This document shows, piece by piece, positions 38,613 to 47,817 of a stretch of DNA of 64,000 nt. Every line of letters begins with the position of its first letter. The first letter of the stretch is position 1. Made by a program: the position numbers and the translations under genes. The DNA comes from Microbacterium sp. H1-D42 (GTDB taxonomy: Bacteria; Actinomycetota; Actinomycetes; Actinomycetales; Microbacteriaceae), in the NCBI RefSeq assembly GCF_022637555.1, contig NZ_CP093342.1:992001-1056000 (forward strand). The letters run 5' to 3'. The notes beneath the pieces were generated by a model. It worked only from the letters and a program-made list of their open reading frames with translations, was not told where the DNA came from and searched no databases.

Positions 38613-39533
38613 ATGGATACGCCTGCATTCCCGCGGGAGCTCATCGGAGAATCGTGGTCGCCGCCGCTGCCGGAGGCGCCCGGCTTCGAACACCTCATGA
38701 TCAGCATTCCCGGTGCGCGATGCCATGTAGCCGTCATCGGCGACGGCAATCCGGTTGTGCTGCTGCACGGCTTTCCCGAGCATTGGTGGCAGTGGCGCCT
38801 GATCGCTCCGCAACTCGCCGCACGCGGGTACCGAGTGATCTGCCCCGACCTGCGTGGATCGGGGTGGACAGCGGCCGAAGCTCCTGGAATGCGGCGGGAG
38901 ACGCAGCTGAAAGACGTCGTGGCCCTTCTGGATGCGCTGGATGTCGCCCGCGCGCACGTGATGAGCCATGACATGGGCGCCATCTCAGCCATGCAGCTGG
39001 CCTACTCGCGACCCGAGCGTGTGCGTGCCATGGTGCAGCTGGCCGTCCCGCCTGGCTTCTTGGAATTCACCCCAGGCGTCGCCCCGGCCTTCCGGCACAT
39101 GCCGGCGCTGCTCATGCATCGTCCACCTCGGTCGATGCGATACCTGCTCGATCGCCCGTACGTCGTGCACGCACTGCCCGAGACGGTTCTGAAGGGGTAT
39201 CTCGTCGCCGAAGAGCGGCCGGAGGTCCTCTCGAACGTGCGTGCGCTGTATCGCGGGATGGTCATCCCCGAAGCCCTGCGTCTGATGCGGGGAGATTACA
39301 AGCGGATGCGGCTGCAGGTGCCAACGCTCTTCGTCTTCGGACGACAGGACTGTCCGTTCAGTGAGAAGAACGTCAGGAGGATCAGTCGGAACCACGAACG
39401 CTGCGCCGAGCAGATCGAACTGGCGTTCGTCGACGACGCCGCCCATTTCATCACCGACGACGCCCCCGATGCCGTCGCCGCGCTCGCGCTCGACTGGTTC
39501 GCGCGCATCGAATCGTCGATGCCCCGCGGCTGA
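38613..39533 (+). CDS. Alpha/beta hydrolase, epoxide-hydrolase-like
   Basis: A 306-residue hydrolase. The oxyanion motif HGFPEHWWQW (about 50-59) and the nucleophile elbow MSHDMGAISA, with Asp120 instead of Ser, point to the epoxide hydrolase/haloalkane dehalogenase branch; the catalytic His is in DAAHFITDDAP near the C-terminus. The ATG at 38613 follows GGAGG. Controlled in all likelihood by the divergent TetR repressor, perhaps through its substrate. Confidence 0.87.
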   Translation: MDTPAFPRELIGESWSPPLPEAPGFEHLMISIPGARCHVAVIGDGNPVVLLHGFPEHWWQWRLIAPQLAARGYRVICPDLRGSGWTAAEAPGMRRETQLKDVVALLDALDVARAHVMSHDMGAISAMQLAYSRPERVRAMVQLAVPPGFLEFTPGVAPAFRHMPALLMHRPPRSMRYLLDRPYVVHALPETVLKGYLVAEERPEVLSNVRALYRGMVIPEALRLMRGDYKRMRLQVPTLFVFGRQDCPFSEKNVRRISRNHERCAEQIELAFVDDAAHFITDDAPDAVAALALDWFARIESSMPRG

Positions 39534-39593
39534 CGTTCCGGCCGGCACGTGCACCGACGTGCGCGCAGGGCGTCGAACCGCGAGGATGGGGGA

Positions 39594-40664
39594 GTGCCTT
39601 CCGAGACCGACCCAACGCCCGCCAGCGCGCCTCATCCTGCAGTCCCGCCGGGGCTGCCCCTTCCGCCTCCGCCGCCTCCGGCACCAGAGGTCGTCGAGTC
39701 GGTCGAGTACCACCGGCTGAACATCGCACGAGGGCGCCGACCTCGATGGTGGCGGCCGCTGCTGGTGGCGCTGCTGGGGGTCGCGCTGTATCTCGCGATG
39801 ACCCTGGTGCTGATCGTGCCGCTCGCCTTCCTGGCCGTGTTCGTGCCAGAGATCGGTGCTGCATTTCAGGGCTTGGCCGCTGATCCCGCCATGCTCGACA
39901 TGAACGATCCGATGACTTTCACTGCGACGATGCTGTCGATCATCCTGCTGCTGCCGGCGCTGCTGATCGCCTCGCGGATCGTCGCCGGTCGCGGACTCGG
40001 ATTGCTGTCGTCCGTCGATGGCCGACTGCGGTGGGGGTGGATGCTGCGCGGCCTGGGCATCGCTGTTGTCGTGTTCGTGCTGGGGATGGCGATCCAGATC
40101 GCCCTGTCCGCCATCGCCGGTCAAGACATCGTCGTGTCGGAGGGCGATTTCCAGGCCTGGCCGATGCTGCTGCTGGTGATCCTGCTCGTGCCGCTGCAGG
40201 CGACCACCGAGGAGTACGTGTTCCGGGGGTTCCTCATGCAGGCCATCGGCTCGTGGCTGCGGCATCCCGCGTTCGCGATCCTGCTTCCGCTGCCACTGTT
40301 CGTGTTCGGCCACCTCTACGATGTGTGGGGCCTGCTCAGCGTCGGCGCGTTCGCGCTCGCCGCGGGATGGCTGACCTGGCGCACCGGTGGGCTCGAGGCG
40401 GCGATCGCGCTGCACATCGTCAACAATGTCGGGGTGTTCGTGCTGGCAGCACTCGGTCTCGTCGACGCGAACTCTTCCGGCGGAGGCGCGATCGACCTGC
40501 TGGCCTCGGTGGTCGTGCTCGCCGCGTCTGTCGCCGCTCTCGAGTGGGCCTGGCGGCGCAGTTCGCTCGCACGCATCCGCACACTGCGCTGGCCCGCGGC
40601 GGCCCCGATCCGGGCGCCGCACCCGATCCAGCCCCCGCCCCCGATGCAGACGCCGCAGGCGTAG
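39594..40664 (+). CDS. CPBP-family intramembrane glutamic endopeptidase
   Basis: A 356-residue membrane protein with a Pro-rich cytoplasmic head (run of PPPPPPP near residue 20) and about eight helices. The ABI/CPBP catalytic motifs are present: EEYVFRG (EExxxR), HLYDV and HIVNNVG. Family members process prenylated or bacteriocin-related proteins. The GTG start is chosen because GGATGGGGGA lies directly upstream. The C-terminus is again Pro-rich. Confidence 0.85.
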   Translation: MPSETDPTPASAPHPAVPPGLPLPPPPPPAPEVVESVEYHRLNIARGRRPRWWRPLLVALLGVALYLAMTLVLIVPLAFLAVFVPEIGAAFQGLAADPAMLDMNDPMTFTATMLSIILLLPALLIASRIVAGRGLGLLSSVDGRLRWGWMLRGLGIAVVVFVLGMAIQIALSAIAGQDIVVSEGDFQAWPMLLLVILLVPLQATTEEYVFRGFLMQAIGSWLRHPAFAILLPLPLFVFGHLYDVWGLLSVGAFALAAGWLTWRTGGLEAAIALHIVNNVGVFVLAALGLVDANSSGGGAIDLLASVVVLAASVAALEWAWRRSSLARIRTLRWPAAAPIRAPHPIQPPPPMQTPQA

Positions 40665-40674
40665 CATCCGATCC

Positions 40675-40806
40675 ATGGACGACGACGAGGGCGGCGACAG
40701 CGCCTGCTGGCTCTCGAAGGTGTGCCCGGACTGCGGCGCACTGCTTGACGATCTGGCTGCACCGTGCTGGCGGTGTGGTCTCAGGCCCGGCGCGGAACGC
40801 AGCTGA
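40675..40806 (+). CDS. 43-residue zinc-ribbon protein
   Basis: A small acidic protein with two Cys pairs, CPDCGALLDDLAAPCWRCG, spaced like a rubredoxin/zinc ribbon, preceded by an extra Cys-Trp. A -10 TAGCAT (40662-40667) lies seven bases before the ATG and overlaps the stop of the CPBP gene. Function unknown. Confidence 0.62.
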   Translation: MDDDEGGDSACWLSKVCPDCGALLDDLAAPCWRCGLRPGAERS

Positions 40807-40818
40807 GTCGCGCGAGGG

Positions 40819-41715
40819 TCACGGCAGTGGTGGCTCGAAACTCAACGGCACAGCGAGCTCCCGCGGTGGGGCGTCGTCGGGGTACGTCCCTGTGCCGACA
40901 TGCGTCTCACCGTCGATCGTGAGCTCGACGCGGTAGGTGAAGGGGAAGCCGCCGAGGGCGGCTGCGGCTCGCCCTTCGGCTTCGGATGCCGCGAACCGCA
41001 GCGCCCCGACGCCCGCGCACTCCTCGGTCGGACGCGCGTCGAAGGTGTGCGACTTCCCGTTCGCCGCAGTGACGGTGATCTGAGCCGACGCGTCGGACGG
41101 CGTGACCTCGAGATTCTGCACGCCCAACTCGACACCGTACGAGTCCGGGCGACCGTCGTGATCGGCGATGACTGTCACGGACGCCGTCGACTCGGGCAAT
41201 GGCAGATCGGCCGGCACGGTCCAGCGCACATCGGCAGCCGCGTCGCCGGCGCTGCCGAAGGCGAACAACGACAGCCGGTAGTCATCGGCCGGGCCCGCCG
41301 GCTCCACCCGCCACCAGCCGTCGCCGATGTCAGTCACGGTCGCTTCCACGGTGCGGCCGGCGCAGTAGTCGTCATCGCCGGAGAACTGCGACGCCACCAG
41401 CGAATCGAAGCCGTCCTCGTCGAAGCGCACCAGCAGCTCGTCCGATGAACCGACCGACGGGGGATTCTCGTCGACACCGTCTGCGCATCCGTTCGTGAAG
41501 CACCAGGTGTGCGGAGACAGTTGCAGCTCGGTGCCGTCGTAGCGGATGACGAAGGGCCCGGGGCGATTCATGCCCTCCACGCCGGCGCCACCGGCATCGA
41601 CGGTCGCAGTCGGAGTCGGCGCACCACCGGGCGGCGCCGGTACCGACGTCGCTGCGCAGCCACCGAGGGTGAACGCCGTCACCAGCAGGAGAACCGCGAT
41701 CGCCGCTGTGCGCAT
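40819..41715 (-). CDS. Lipoprotein of unknown function
   Basis: A 298-residue lipoprotein: signal peptide, lipobox LGGC with Cys20, then a Thr/Pro/Ala-rich spacer. The mature part is beta-rich with four Cys that could form disulfides (WCFTNGCADG, DDYCAGRT, TEECAGVG). No known domain is recognised. It is convergent with the zinc-ribbon gene. Confidence 0.72.
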   Translation of the reverse strand: MRTAAIAVLLLVTAFTLGGCAATSVPAPPGGAPTPTATVDAGGAGVEGMNRPGPFVIRYDGTELQLSPHTWCFTNGCADGVDENPPSVGSSDELLVRFDEDGFDSLVASQFSGDDDYCAGRTVEATVTDIGDGWWRVEPAGPADDYRLSLFAFGSAGDAAADVRWTVPADLPLPESTASVTVIADHDGRPDSYGVELGVQNLEVTPSDASAQITVTAANGKSHTFDARPTEECAGVGALRFAASEAEGRAAAALGGFPFTYRVELTIDGETHVGTGTYPDDAPPRELAVPLSFEPPLP

Positions 41716-41832
41716 GATCCGTGCCCGTCTGTGTCTGAAGAGCTGCGCCAGAAGCGGCGCCCGTCACTTGCAGAGTGTCAGACGAGGGTTGACCGTCTCA
41801 AGCGAGCGGAATCATCGCGATGCAGCGAGACC

Positions 41833-43473
41833 TCACGCAGCCAGGTCGTGCGCGTCCATGATCGTGTAGCTGTAGCCCTGCTCGGCGAGGAAGCGCTGGC
41901 GGTTCTGGGCATAGTCCTGGTCGACCGTGTCGCGCGCGATCAGCGTGTAGAAGCTGGCGGTGTGGTTCGACTGCTTCGGCCGCAGCAGCCGGCCAAGGCG
42001 CTGTGCCTCTTCCTGCCGGGAGCCGAACGACCCCGACACCTGGATGGCGACGGATGCCTCTGGCAGGTCGATCGAGAAGTTCGCGACCTTCGACACGACC
42101 AGCAGCGAGATCTCGCCCTCGCGGAACTGCCGGTACAGCTCCTCGCGCTCATCGATGGGAGTGGCGCCGGTGATCTGCGGTGCACCGAGGGCATCCGACA
42201 GGCTCTCGAGCTGATCGAGGTACTGCCCGATGACGAGGATGCGCTCGCCGGGGTGCTTCGCGATCAGCTCGCGCACGGCCGTGATCTTCGCCGGGGCGGA
42301 TGCCGCCAGTCGGTATCGCTCGTCGTCCGTCGCTGCCGCGTACTCCAGGCGGTCGCCGGGCGGCAGATCGACCCGCACCTCGAAGCAGGCGGCGGGGGAG
42401 ATGAAGCCCTGAGCCTCGATCTGCTTCCACGGGGCATCGAACCGCTTCGGTCCGATCAGGCTGAACACGTCGCCCTCGCGGCCGTCCTCTCGCACCAGCG
42501 TCGCTGTGAGGCCGATGCGGCGGCGGGCCTGCAGGTCGGCGGTCAGCTTGAACACGGGCGCCGGCAGCAGGTGCACCTCGTCGTAGATGATCAGACCCCA
42601 GTCCATCTCATCCAGCAGCGACAGGTGCGCGTACTCGCCCTTCCGCTTCGCCGTGAGGATCTGGTAGGTCGCGATCGTGACGGGCTTGACCTCTTTCACC
42701 TGCCCCGAGTACTCGCCGATCTCCTCCCGCGTCAACGAGGTGCGCTTGAGCAGCTCATCGCGCCACTGCCGTGCCGAGACGGTGTTGGTCACGAGGATGA
42801 GAGTGGTGGTACCGGTGGCGGCCATCGCCCCAGCGCCGACGATCGTCTTGCCTGCACCACAGGGAAGCACGACCACGCCGGAGCCGTCCTTCGCGAACGC
42901 GTCGACGGCATCCTGCTGATACGGCCGCATCTGCCAGCCGCTCTCGTCGAGCTCGATCTCGTGCGGTGTGCCCGGCGTGTAGCCGGCGAGGTCCTCGGCG
43001 GGCCACCCGATCTTCAGCAGCTCCTGCTTGATCTGCCCTCGGGCCCACGCGTCGACCACGTAGCTCTCGGGACTCGGATGCCCGATCAGCAGCGGCTGGA
43101 TGCGCTTGTTGTTCGCGACCTGCGTGAGCACAGCCGGGTCACTGGAGTGCAGTACCAGGGTGCCCTCGTCATCGCGCTCGATCACCAGGCGGCCGTAGCG
43201 GTTCACGGTCTCGCGCAGGTCGACGGCCACCGACGGCGGCACGGGGAACCGCGACCACCGGTCGAGGGTCTCGAGCATGTCTTCAGCGGTGTGCCCGGCG
43301 GCGCGCGCGTTCCACAGACCGAGGCGCGTGATGCGGTAGGTGTGGATGTGCTCTGGCGCGCGTTCGAGCTCGGCGAAGATCGCGAGTTCGTGGCGGGCGG
43401 ACTCGGCGTCGGCGTGTGCGACTTCCAGCAGCACGGTGCGGTCGCTCTGGACGATCAGGGGGCCATCAGACAT
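41833..43473 (-). CDS. DNA repair helicase XPB
   Basis: A 546-residue SF2 helicase of the bacterial XPB type. Helicase motif I PCGAGKT (about 220), motif II DEVH in LIIYDEVHLLPA, motif III GLTATLVREDG, and C-terminal motif VI QRLGRLLRPKQ are intact; the RED motif appears as REDGREGD. It unwinds DNA, probably in excision repair. A -10 TAGACT lies eight bases before the ATG. The next gene upstream encodes a helicase-associated protein, 30 bp away. Confidence 0.94.
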   Translation of the reverse strand: MSDGPLIVQSDRTVLLEVAHADAESARHELAIFAELERAPEHIHTYRITRLGLWNARAAGHTAEDMLETLDRWSRFPVPPSVAVDLRETVNRYGRLVIERDDEGTLVLHSSDPAVLTQVANNKRIQPLLIGHPSPESYVVDAWARGQIKQELLKIGWPAEDLAGYTPGTPHEIELDESGWQMRPYQQDAVDAFAKDGSGVVVLPCGAGKTIVGAGAMAATGTTTLILVTNTVSARQWRDELLKRTSLTREEIGEYSGQVKEVKPVTIATYQILTAKRKGEYAHLSLLDEMDWGLIIYDEVHLLPAPVFKLTADLQARRRIGLTATLVREDGREGDVFSLIGPKRFDAPWKQIEAQGFISPAACFEVRVDLPPGDRLEYAAATDDERYRLAASAPAKITAVRELIAKHPGERILVIGQYLDQLESLSDALGAPQITGATPIDEREELYRQFREGEISLLVVSKVANFSIDLPEASVAIQVSGSFGSRQEEAQRLGRLLRPKQSNHTASFYTLIARDTVDQDYAQNRQRFLAEQGYSYTIMDAHDLAA

Positions 43474-43503
43474 AGCAGACCAGTCTACCGGCCGTGGCTC
43501 GGG

Positions 43504-45210
43504 TCAGCTCTCCAGCACCCGCACCGATCGGATGCTGCGCACCGGCAGCGTCCGTTCGACATCGGCGGCACGGTCGCGACCACGCAGCCGGCCACCGCCG
43601 ACGCCGGAGGCCTCGAGGGTGAGCTCACGACTCGATCCGTCCGGCATCCCCACTTCGACGACCACCAGGGCGCGAGCGCGCACCGCCGCCTCGAGTTCCC
43701 GGTCGAGCCAGGCGGCATCGGCATCCGGTCCCTGACGGGCGCGCAGCCGGCCGATCAGCGGCGCATACGACACCGGCTCCGCAGTGCCGTGCGGGGCGAC
43801 GCGCGTGCGGGCGGCCGAGACAGCGTCGCCGTCGAGGTCAACCAGGGTCGCCGGGTAGCGGGCATCCGTCAGTGCCCACGCCACCGCCTGCGCACCCACC
43901 CGCGATGTCAGCCGATCACCGTCGCGCACCAGCCCCATCGGCCGCAGGTTGCGATCGATCTCGATCGCGCCGAGCAGATGATCATCCACGCTCGAGACGA
44001 TCGTGCCGCCGCTGGAATCGGGCCCGACGCGCACCAGTCCATGCCGCGTGGCGGTCTGAGCGACCAGATACTCCAGAGGCTGCGGGACGCCCGTCAACGA
44101 GACCTCGTGCAGGAACTCGAGGATGCCGCGCTCGGTCTCACCCTCGACCAGAGCGCGTGCGACCGAGTCGGCTGTGAATCGGTAGGAGGACGCCTGCACT
44201 GCTGACTCATGCTCTGTCATGGCGCGCAGCCGATTGTCGAGTGCCGGACGCAGCGGCCCTGGGGCGATCGCCGAGAGATCGTTCTGCAGAAACACCCGAT
44301 CGACTTCGGTCGGCAGCAGCGCTTCCAGCGAAGAGGTGTCGACGGCCGCTGCATCAGCGGACCCCGCAGCGCGCAGGGCTGACGCCCACTCGGGCTCCGC
44401 GTCGTCTTCGGTGAACAGGCCGAGTCGCATTGCGAGTGAGCGCAGCTGCGCTGCGGCAGCCGGCCAAGACCTGTCCCAAGGATGGGCACCGGGCCATTGC
44501 GCCGCGGGGAGCCATCCGTCAGCTGTGCGCAGGCCCTGCGGCAGCGCGTCCCGGAAGGCGGTCGTGACCTGCGCCCAGCGCGGCGCGAACGAGGCCGACA
44601 GCCATTGCTCGGCGGCGTCAGTGGCGCGCAGCTCACGATCGACCGGTCGGGCGAGTCCTGCCATCTCGGCGAGAGCGCGCAGGTCATCCAGGCTGCCGCT
44701 GACGGTGAACCGCCGCCGTTCGGTGGCGCTCAGGGCGCCGGTGGCGACCAGCGCCAGTGGTGCCGAGCGGGTGGCGAGCAGCACATCGGCGAGGTCACCG
44801 ATGGTCGTGAACGCGCGCTCGGCGGCGCGAGCGGTGGCGACCTCGGATGCCGGCCGCATCGGCGCATCCATGGCATCGGGCACCACCGGGCGGGAGCGGA
44901 CCAGTGCAGCCACCGGGGTCGGGACATCGCCGGCGTCGTCCATGAGGGTGAAATCGGTCAGCGCAGGAGGTGCATCGGCACCGGCATCCGAATCCTCGGC
45001 CGCGGCCCTCTGCAGCGCCCGCGCCTCATCTTGGGTCAGCGACTCGAGGCCGCGCTCGATGGACGACGGTTCGAGCAGAGCCTCGGCGGCATCGAAGAAG
45101 TCGGTCCAGTCGACATCGGCACGCACGCGGCGGATGCGCAGCAGCTGTTCCAGCTGCGCATCGCTCGCCGCGGCGAGCCGATCTGCCAGCGGACGTGCGT
45201 GAGTGCTCAT
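43504..45210 (-). CDS. Helicase-associated (Helicase_C_3/XPB-neighbour) protein
   Basis: A 568-residue actinobacterial protein always found beside XPB-type helicases. The C-terminal part (about 330-470, TADSVARALVEGETERGILEFLHEVS...GVPQPLEYLVAQTATRHG) is the helicase_C_3 domain, which lacks an ATPase site itself. It probably modulates the XPB helicase encoded next to it. The rest is Ala-rich and helical. Confidence 0.85.
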   Translation of the reverse strand: MSTHARPLADRLAAASDAQLEQLLRIRRVRADVDWTDFFDAAEALLEPSSIERGLESLTQDEARALQRAAAEDSDAGADAPPALTDFTLMDDAGDVPTPVAALVRSRPVVPDAMDAPMRPASEVATARAAERAFTTIGDLADVLLATRSAPLALVATGALSATERRRFTVSGSLDDLRALAEMAGLARPVDRELRATDAAEQWLSASFAPRWAQVTTAFRDALPQGLRTADGWLPAAQWPGAHPWDRSWPAAAAQLRSLAMRLGLFTEDDAEPEWASALRAAGSADAAAVDTSSLEALLPTEVDRVFLQNDLSAIAPGPLRPALDNRLRAMTEHESAVQASSYRFTADSVARALVEGETERGILEFLHEVSLTGVPQPLEYLVAQTATRHGLVRVGPDSSGGTIVSSVDDHLLGAIEIDRNLRPMGLVRDGDRLTSRVGAQAVAWALTDARYPATLVDLDGDAVSAARTRVAPHGTAEPVSYAPLIGRLRARQGPDADAAWLDRELEAAVRARALVVVEVGMPDGSSRELTLEASGVGGGRLRGRDRAADVERTLPVRSIRSVRVLES

Positions 45211-45214
45211 CGGA

Positions 45215-45490
45215 TCAGGACTTCTTGCTCGCGCGTCCCTTGCGCACGAAGCTGATGATCAGCAGCGCGATGATCATCACGAACGCGAGCGGCAGGCCGT
45301 ACAGCGGCAGGGCCGCGATGAACGGCCACACGCCAGTGCCGAACGAGTCCTGGCTCATGCCTGTCGCCGTGCCGATGATGATCGCGAAGAAGCTGAGGAT
45401 GGATGCGGCGGCAAGGATCAACGCCGCGTACGCCAGGAATCGGTCCAGCCTGCCGATTTGCGGTTCAGGGCTGTTCTCTTGCTTGCTCAT
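45215..45490 (-). CDS. Small two-helix membrane protein
   Basis: A 91-residue protein with two membrane segments (about 21-43 and 50-78) and a basic C-terminus (FVRKGRASKKS). A -10 TACGCT lies seven bases before the ATG. Its stop is 4 bp from the start of the helicase-associated gene, so the three genes may form one operon. Function unknown. Confidence 0.75.
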   Translation of the reverse strand: MSKQENSPEPQIGRLDRFLAYAALILAAASILSFFAIIIGTATGMSQDSFGTGVWPFIAALPLYGLPLAFVMIIALLIISFVRKGRASKKS

Positions 45491-45587
45491 CGCTCTCAGC
45501 GTATCGCCTGACGCGGGAGTGCAGACGGGTAGGCTGGAGGGGGTCGCGCCACCGCGCGACTTTCCATCATCTCAGTGAGGTTCTCGC

Positions 45588-45956
45588 ATGCCCACCGGCA
45601 AGGTCAGGTTCTATGACGACGAGAAGGGGTTCGGCTTCATCGCATCCGATGACGGCCAGGACGTCTTCCTGCACGCCTCTGCCCTTTCTGAAGGCACAGA
45701 GGTGAAGAAGAACACCCGCGTCGAATTCGGTCTGGCGGATGGACGCAAGGGCCCGCAGGCGCTCTCGGTGCGGGTGCTCGACGCTCCGCCCGCACGGGTC
45801 AAGCCTGCCCGCAAGAACTCCCACGACATGGCGATCATCATCGAGGACCTGATGAAGATGCTCGACGACGCGAGCGGAGCTCTGCGCCACGGTCGCCCCA
45901 CCAGTCGGGCGCTGCCCGCTGTGCTTCGCAAGGTCGCTGATGACCTCGACGCCTGA
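45588..45956 (+). CDS. Cold-shock domain protein
   Basis: A 122-residue protein with an N-terminal cold-shock domain (1-66) carrying RNP1 KGFGFI and RNP2 DVFLH, which bind single-stranded RNA/DNA, and a helical C-terminal extension of about 50 residues found in actinobacterial homologues. It overlaps the DUF3027 gene by 17 bp, implying coupled translation. Confidence 0.9.
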   Translation: MPTGKVRFYDDEKGFGFIASDDGQDVFLHASALSEGTEVKKNTRVEFGLADGRKGPQALSVRVLDAPPARVKPARKNSHDMAIIIEDLMKMLDDASGALRHGRPTSRALPAVLRKVADDLDA

Positions 45957-46578
45957 CGAATTCGCCTCGGCCACGCGCGAGCTGGCGCTCGCCGCGCTGC
46001 ACGAGATCACGCCGGCCGCGACCGTGGGACCTGCCGCGGGACACACAGTGGAGTCCAGCGGCGCGGTGTCGCTGCGCTTCGAGAACCGGCTTCCTGGCTA
46101 CCCGGGATGGTACTGGACGGTCAGCGTCGCCCAGGTCGATGACGCCGAGCCGACGGTGCTCGAGGTCGAGCTGATGCCGGGTGATGGCGCGCTGCTCGCA
46201 CCGGACTGGGTGCCGTGGACCGAGCGGCTCGCCGAGTACCGCGCCCACCAGGCGGAACTCGCCGCACAGGGCGAGAGCGACGCCGAAGCGGAGGACGCCG
46301 AGGCAGAGAGCGACGATCTCGACGACGTGGATGACCTCGACGCCGCCGACTTCGACGAGGACGGCTCGAGGCACCTGCATGGCGGAGACCTCGACGGCGT
46401 CGACATCGACGAGCTCGATGAGAACGATGACGAGCCCCAGGCCGACGACGAGTCCGATGACGAAGACGAGTCCGATGACGACGACGAGTCCGATGACGAA
46501 GATGAGTCCGATGACGACGACGAGTCGGGCGAACCCGAAGAGTCCGACGAATCGGAAGAGTCCGACGAGGACGAGTAG
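45940..46578 (+). CDS. DUF3027 protein with long acidic tail
   Basis: A 212-residue protein: a globular DUF3027 domain (residues 1-100; FENRLPGYPGWYWTVSVAQ is diagnostic) and then about 110 residues almost entirely Asp, Glu and Ser, partly encoded by 18-bp tandem repeats. The acidic tail resembles DNA-mimic or histone-chaperone tails; a nucleic-acid or basic-protein partner is a reasonable guess. Co-translated with the cold-shock protein. Confidence 0.87.
   Translation: MTSTPDEFASATRELALAALHEITPAATVGPAAGHTVESSGAVSLRFENRLPGYPGWYWTVSVAQVDDAEPTVLEVELMPGDGALLAPDWVPWTERLAEYRAHQAELAAQGESDAEAEDAEAESDDLDDVDDLDAADFDEDGSRHLHGGDLDGVDIDELDENDDEPQADDESDDEDESDDDDESDDEDESDDDDESGEPEESDESEESDEDE
46459..46530 (+). 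repeat. Four 18-bp in-frame tandem repeats in the DUF3027 gene
   Basis: Units at 46459, 46477, 46495 and 46513, each close to GACGAAGACGAGTCCGAT, encode DEDESD/DDDESD. Length variation between strains is likely here. Confidence 0.9.
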
Positions 46579-46603
46579 AGCCGGGGCGGAGCCGCTCCGG
46601 CTC
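46578..46603. terminator. Hairpin between convergent DUF3027 and serC genes
   Basis: GAGCCGG (46578-46584) pairs with CCGGCTC (46597-46603), 7 bp with a 12-nt loop, overlapping the DUF3027 stop codon. A modest terminator. Confidence 0.5.
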
Positions 46604-46608
46604 CCTCC

Positions 46609-47718
46609 TCAGCCCTGGTGTTCGAGCACGTACTCGATCGAGCGGATCAACTGACGCACATCGTCCGGGTCGATCGACACGAACGTCGCGACGCGCAGCT
46701 GGTTTCGGCCGAGCTTGCGGTACGGCTCGGTGTCGACGACCCCGTTGGCGCGAAGCGTCTTGGCGATCGCTGTGGCATCGATCGCGTCGTCGAAGTCGAT
46801 CGTGACGACGACAGGGGAGCGGTGTGCGGGGTCGGCGACGAACGGCGCCGCGATGTCGGATGCTGCGGCCCAGTCGTACAGCAGCGCCGATGACTCCAAC
46901 GTGCGGGCGCCGGCCCAGCTCAGTCCGCCGTTCGAGAGGATCCACTCCAGCTGGCTGTCGAGCAGGTGCAGTGTCGTCAGCGCAGGGGTGTTCAGGGTCT
47001 GCTTCAACCGGGAGTTGTCGACGGCGTTCTTCAGACTCAGGAACTCGGGGATGTAGCGGTCGGATGCGGCGATGCGCTCGATGCGCTCGACGGCTGCCGG
47101 AGAGACAGCGGCGAACCACAGCCCGCCGTCCGAGCCGAGGTTCTTCTGCGGAGCGAAGTAGTACACATCCGCCTGTGACACGTCGAAGTCGATGCCGCCG
47201 GCGGCGCTGGTCGCGTCGATGACGGTGAGGGCGCCGTCGGCGTCCACGCGGCGGATCGGCGCTGCGACCCCTGTCGAGGTCTCATTGTGCGGCCACGCGT
47301 ACACGTCGATGCCGTCGACGATCTCGGCGGTCGTGAGCGCACCCGGTTCGGCATTGCGCACATCCGGCGCCTGCAGCCACGGAGCGGCCGCCGCCTTGGC
47401 GAACTTGCCGCCGAACTCGCCGAACACGAGGTTCTGGGCACGATTCTCGATCAGGCCGAAGGCTGCGGCGTCCCAGAACGCGGTGGAGCCGCCGTTGCCG
47501 AGCACGATCTCATAGCCGTTGGGCAGTCGGAACAGGTCGGAGAGGTGCTCGCGGACGCTGCCGACGAGATTCTTGACCGGAGCCTGGCGGTGCGAGGTGC
47601 CGAGCAGGTCGAGACCCGCTGCCGCGAGTGCCTCGATCTGCGCCGGGCGCACCTTGGACGGGCCGCAGCCGAAACGTCCGTCGACGGGCAGGAGTTCACG
47701 GGGGATCTCTATCGCCAT
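46609..47718 (-). CDS. serC: Phosphoserine transaminase
   Basis: A 369-residue PLP aminotransferase for serine synthesis, of the mycobacterial/actinobacterial type. The PLP Lys is in YYFAPQKNLGSDGG, and the N-terminal GRFGCGPSKVRPAQ and GTSHRQAPVK are diagnostic. The ATG at 47718 is supported by a -10 TACAAT (47725-47730) six bases upstream; the frame extends further but that part is a shadow. Confidence 0.95.
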   Translation of the reverse strand: MAIEIPRELLPVDGRFGCGPSKVRPAQIEALAAAGLDLLGTSHRQAPVKNLVGSVREHLSDLFRLPNGYEIVLGNGGSTAFWDAAAFGLIENRAQNLVFGEFGGKFAKAAAAPWLQAPDVRNAEPGALTTAEIVDGIDVYAWPHNETSTGVAAPIRRVDADGALTVIDATSAAGGIDFDVSQADVYYFAPQKNLGSDGGLWFAAVSPAAVERIERIAASDRYIPEFLSLKNAVDNSRLKQTLNTPALTTLHLLDSQLEWILSNGGLSWAGARTLESSALLYDWAAASDIAAPFVADPAHRSPVVVTIDFDDAIDATAIAKTLRANGVVDTEPYRKLGRNQLRVATFVSIDPDDVRQLIRSIEYVLEHQG

Positions 47719-47786
47719 GGCTCGATTGTATGCCGCCCGCACCGCCCGGCCCGCCGTGTGACGGGCCGTGATGACCACGGTGAATG

Positions 47787-47798
47787 TAGGCTTGCCTA
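47787..47798. promoter_or_regulatory. IdeR/DtxR-type box upstream of the DtxR-family gene
   Basis: The palindrome TAGGCTTGCCTA matches the core of the iron box (TTAGGTTAGCCTAACCTAA) and overlaps the likely -10 TAGGCT, as expected for autorepression. Confidence 0.72.
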
Positions 47799-47817
47799 AG
47801 AACCTCGGAGGGGCCGA

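Noticed and set aside
41509..44205. 898-codon plus-strand frame opposite the XPB and helicase-associated genes
   Set aside because: It spans three opposite-strand genes and their gaps, has no domain, and has shadow-type composition.
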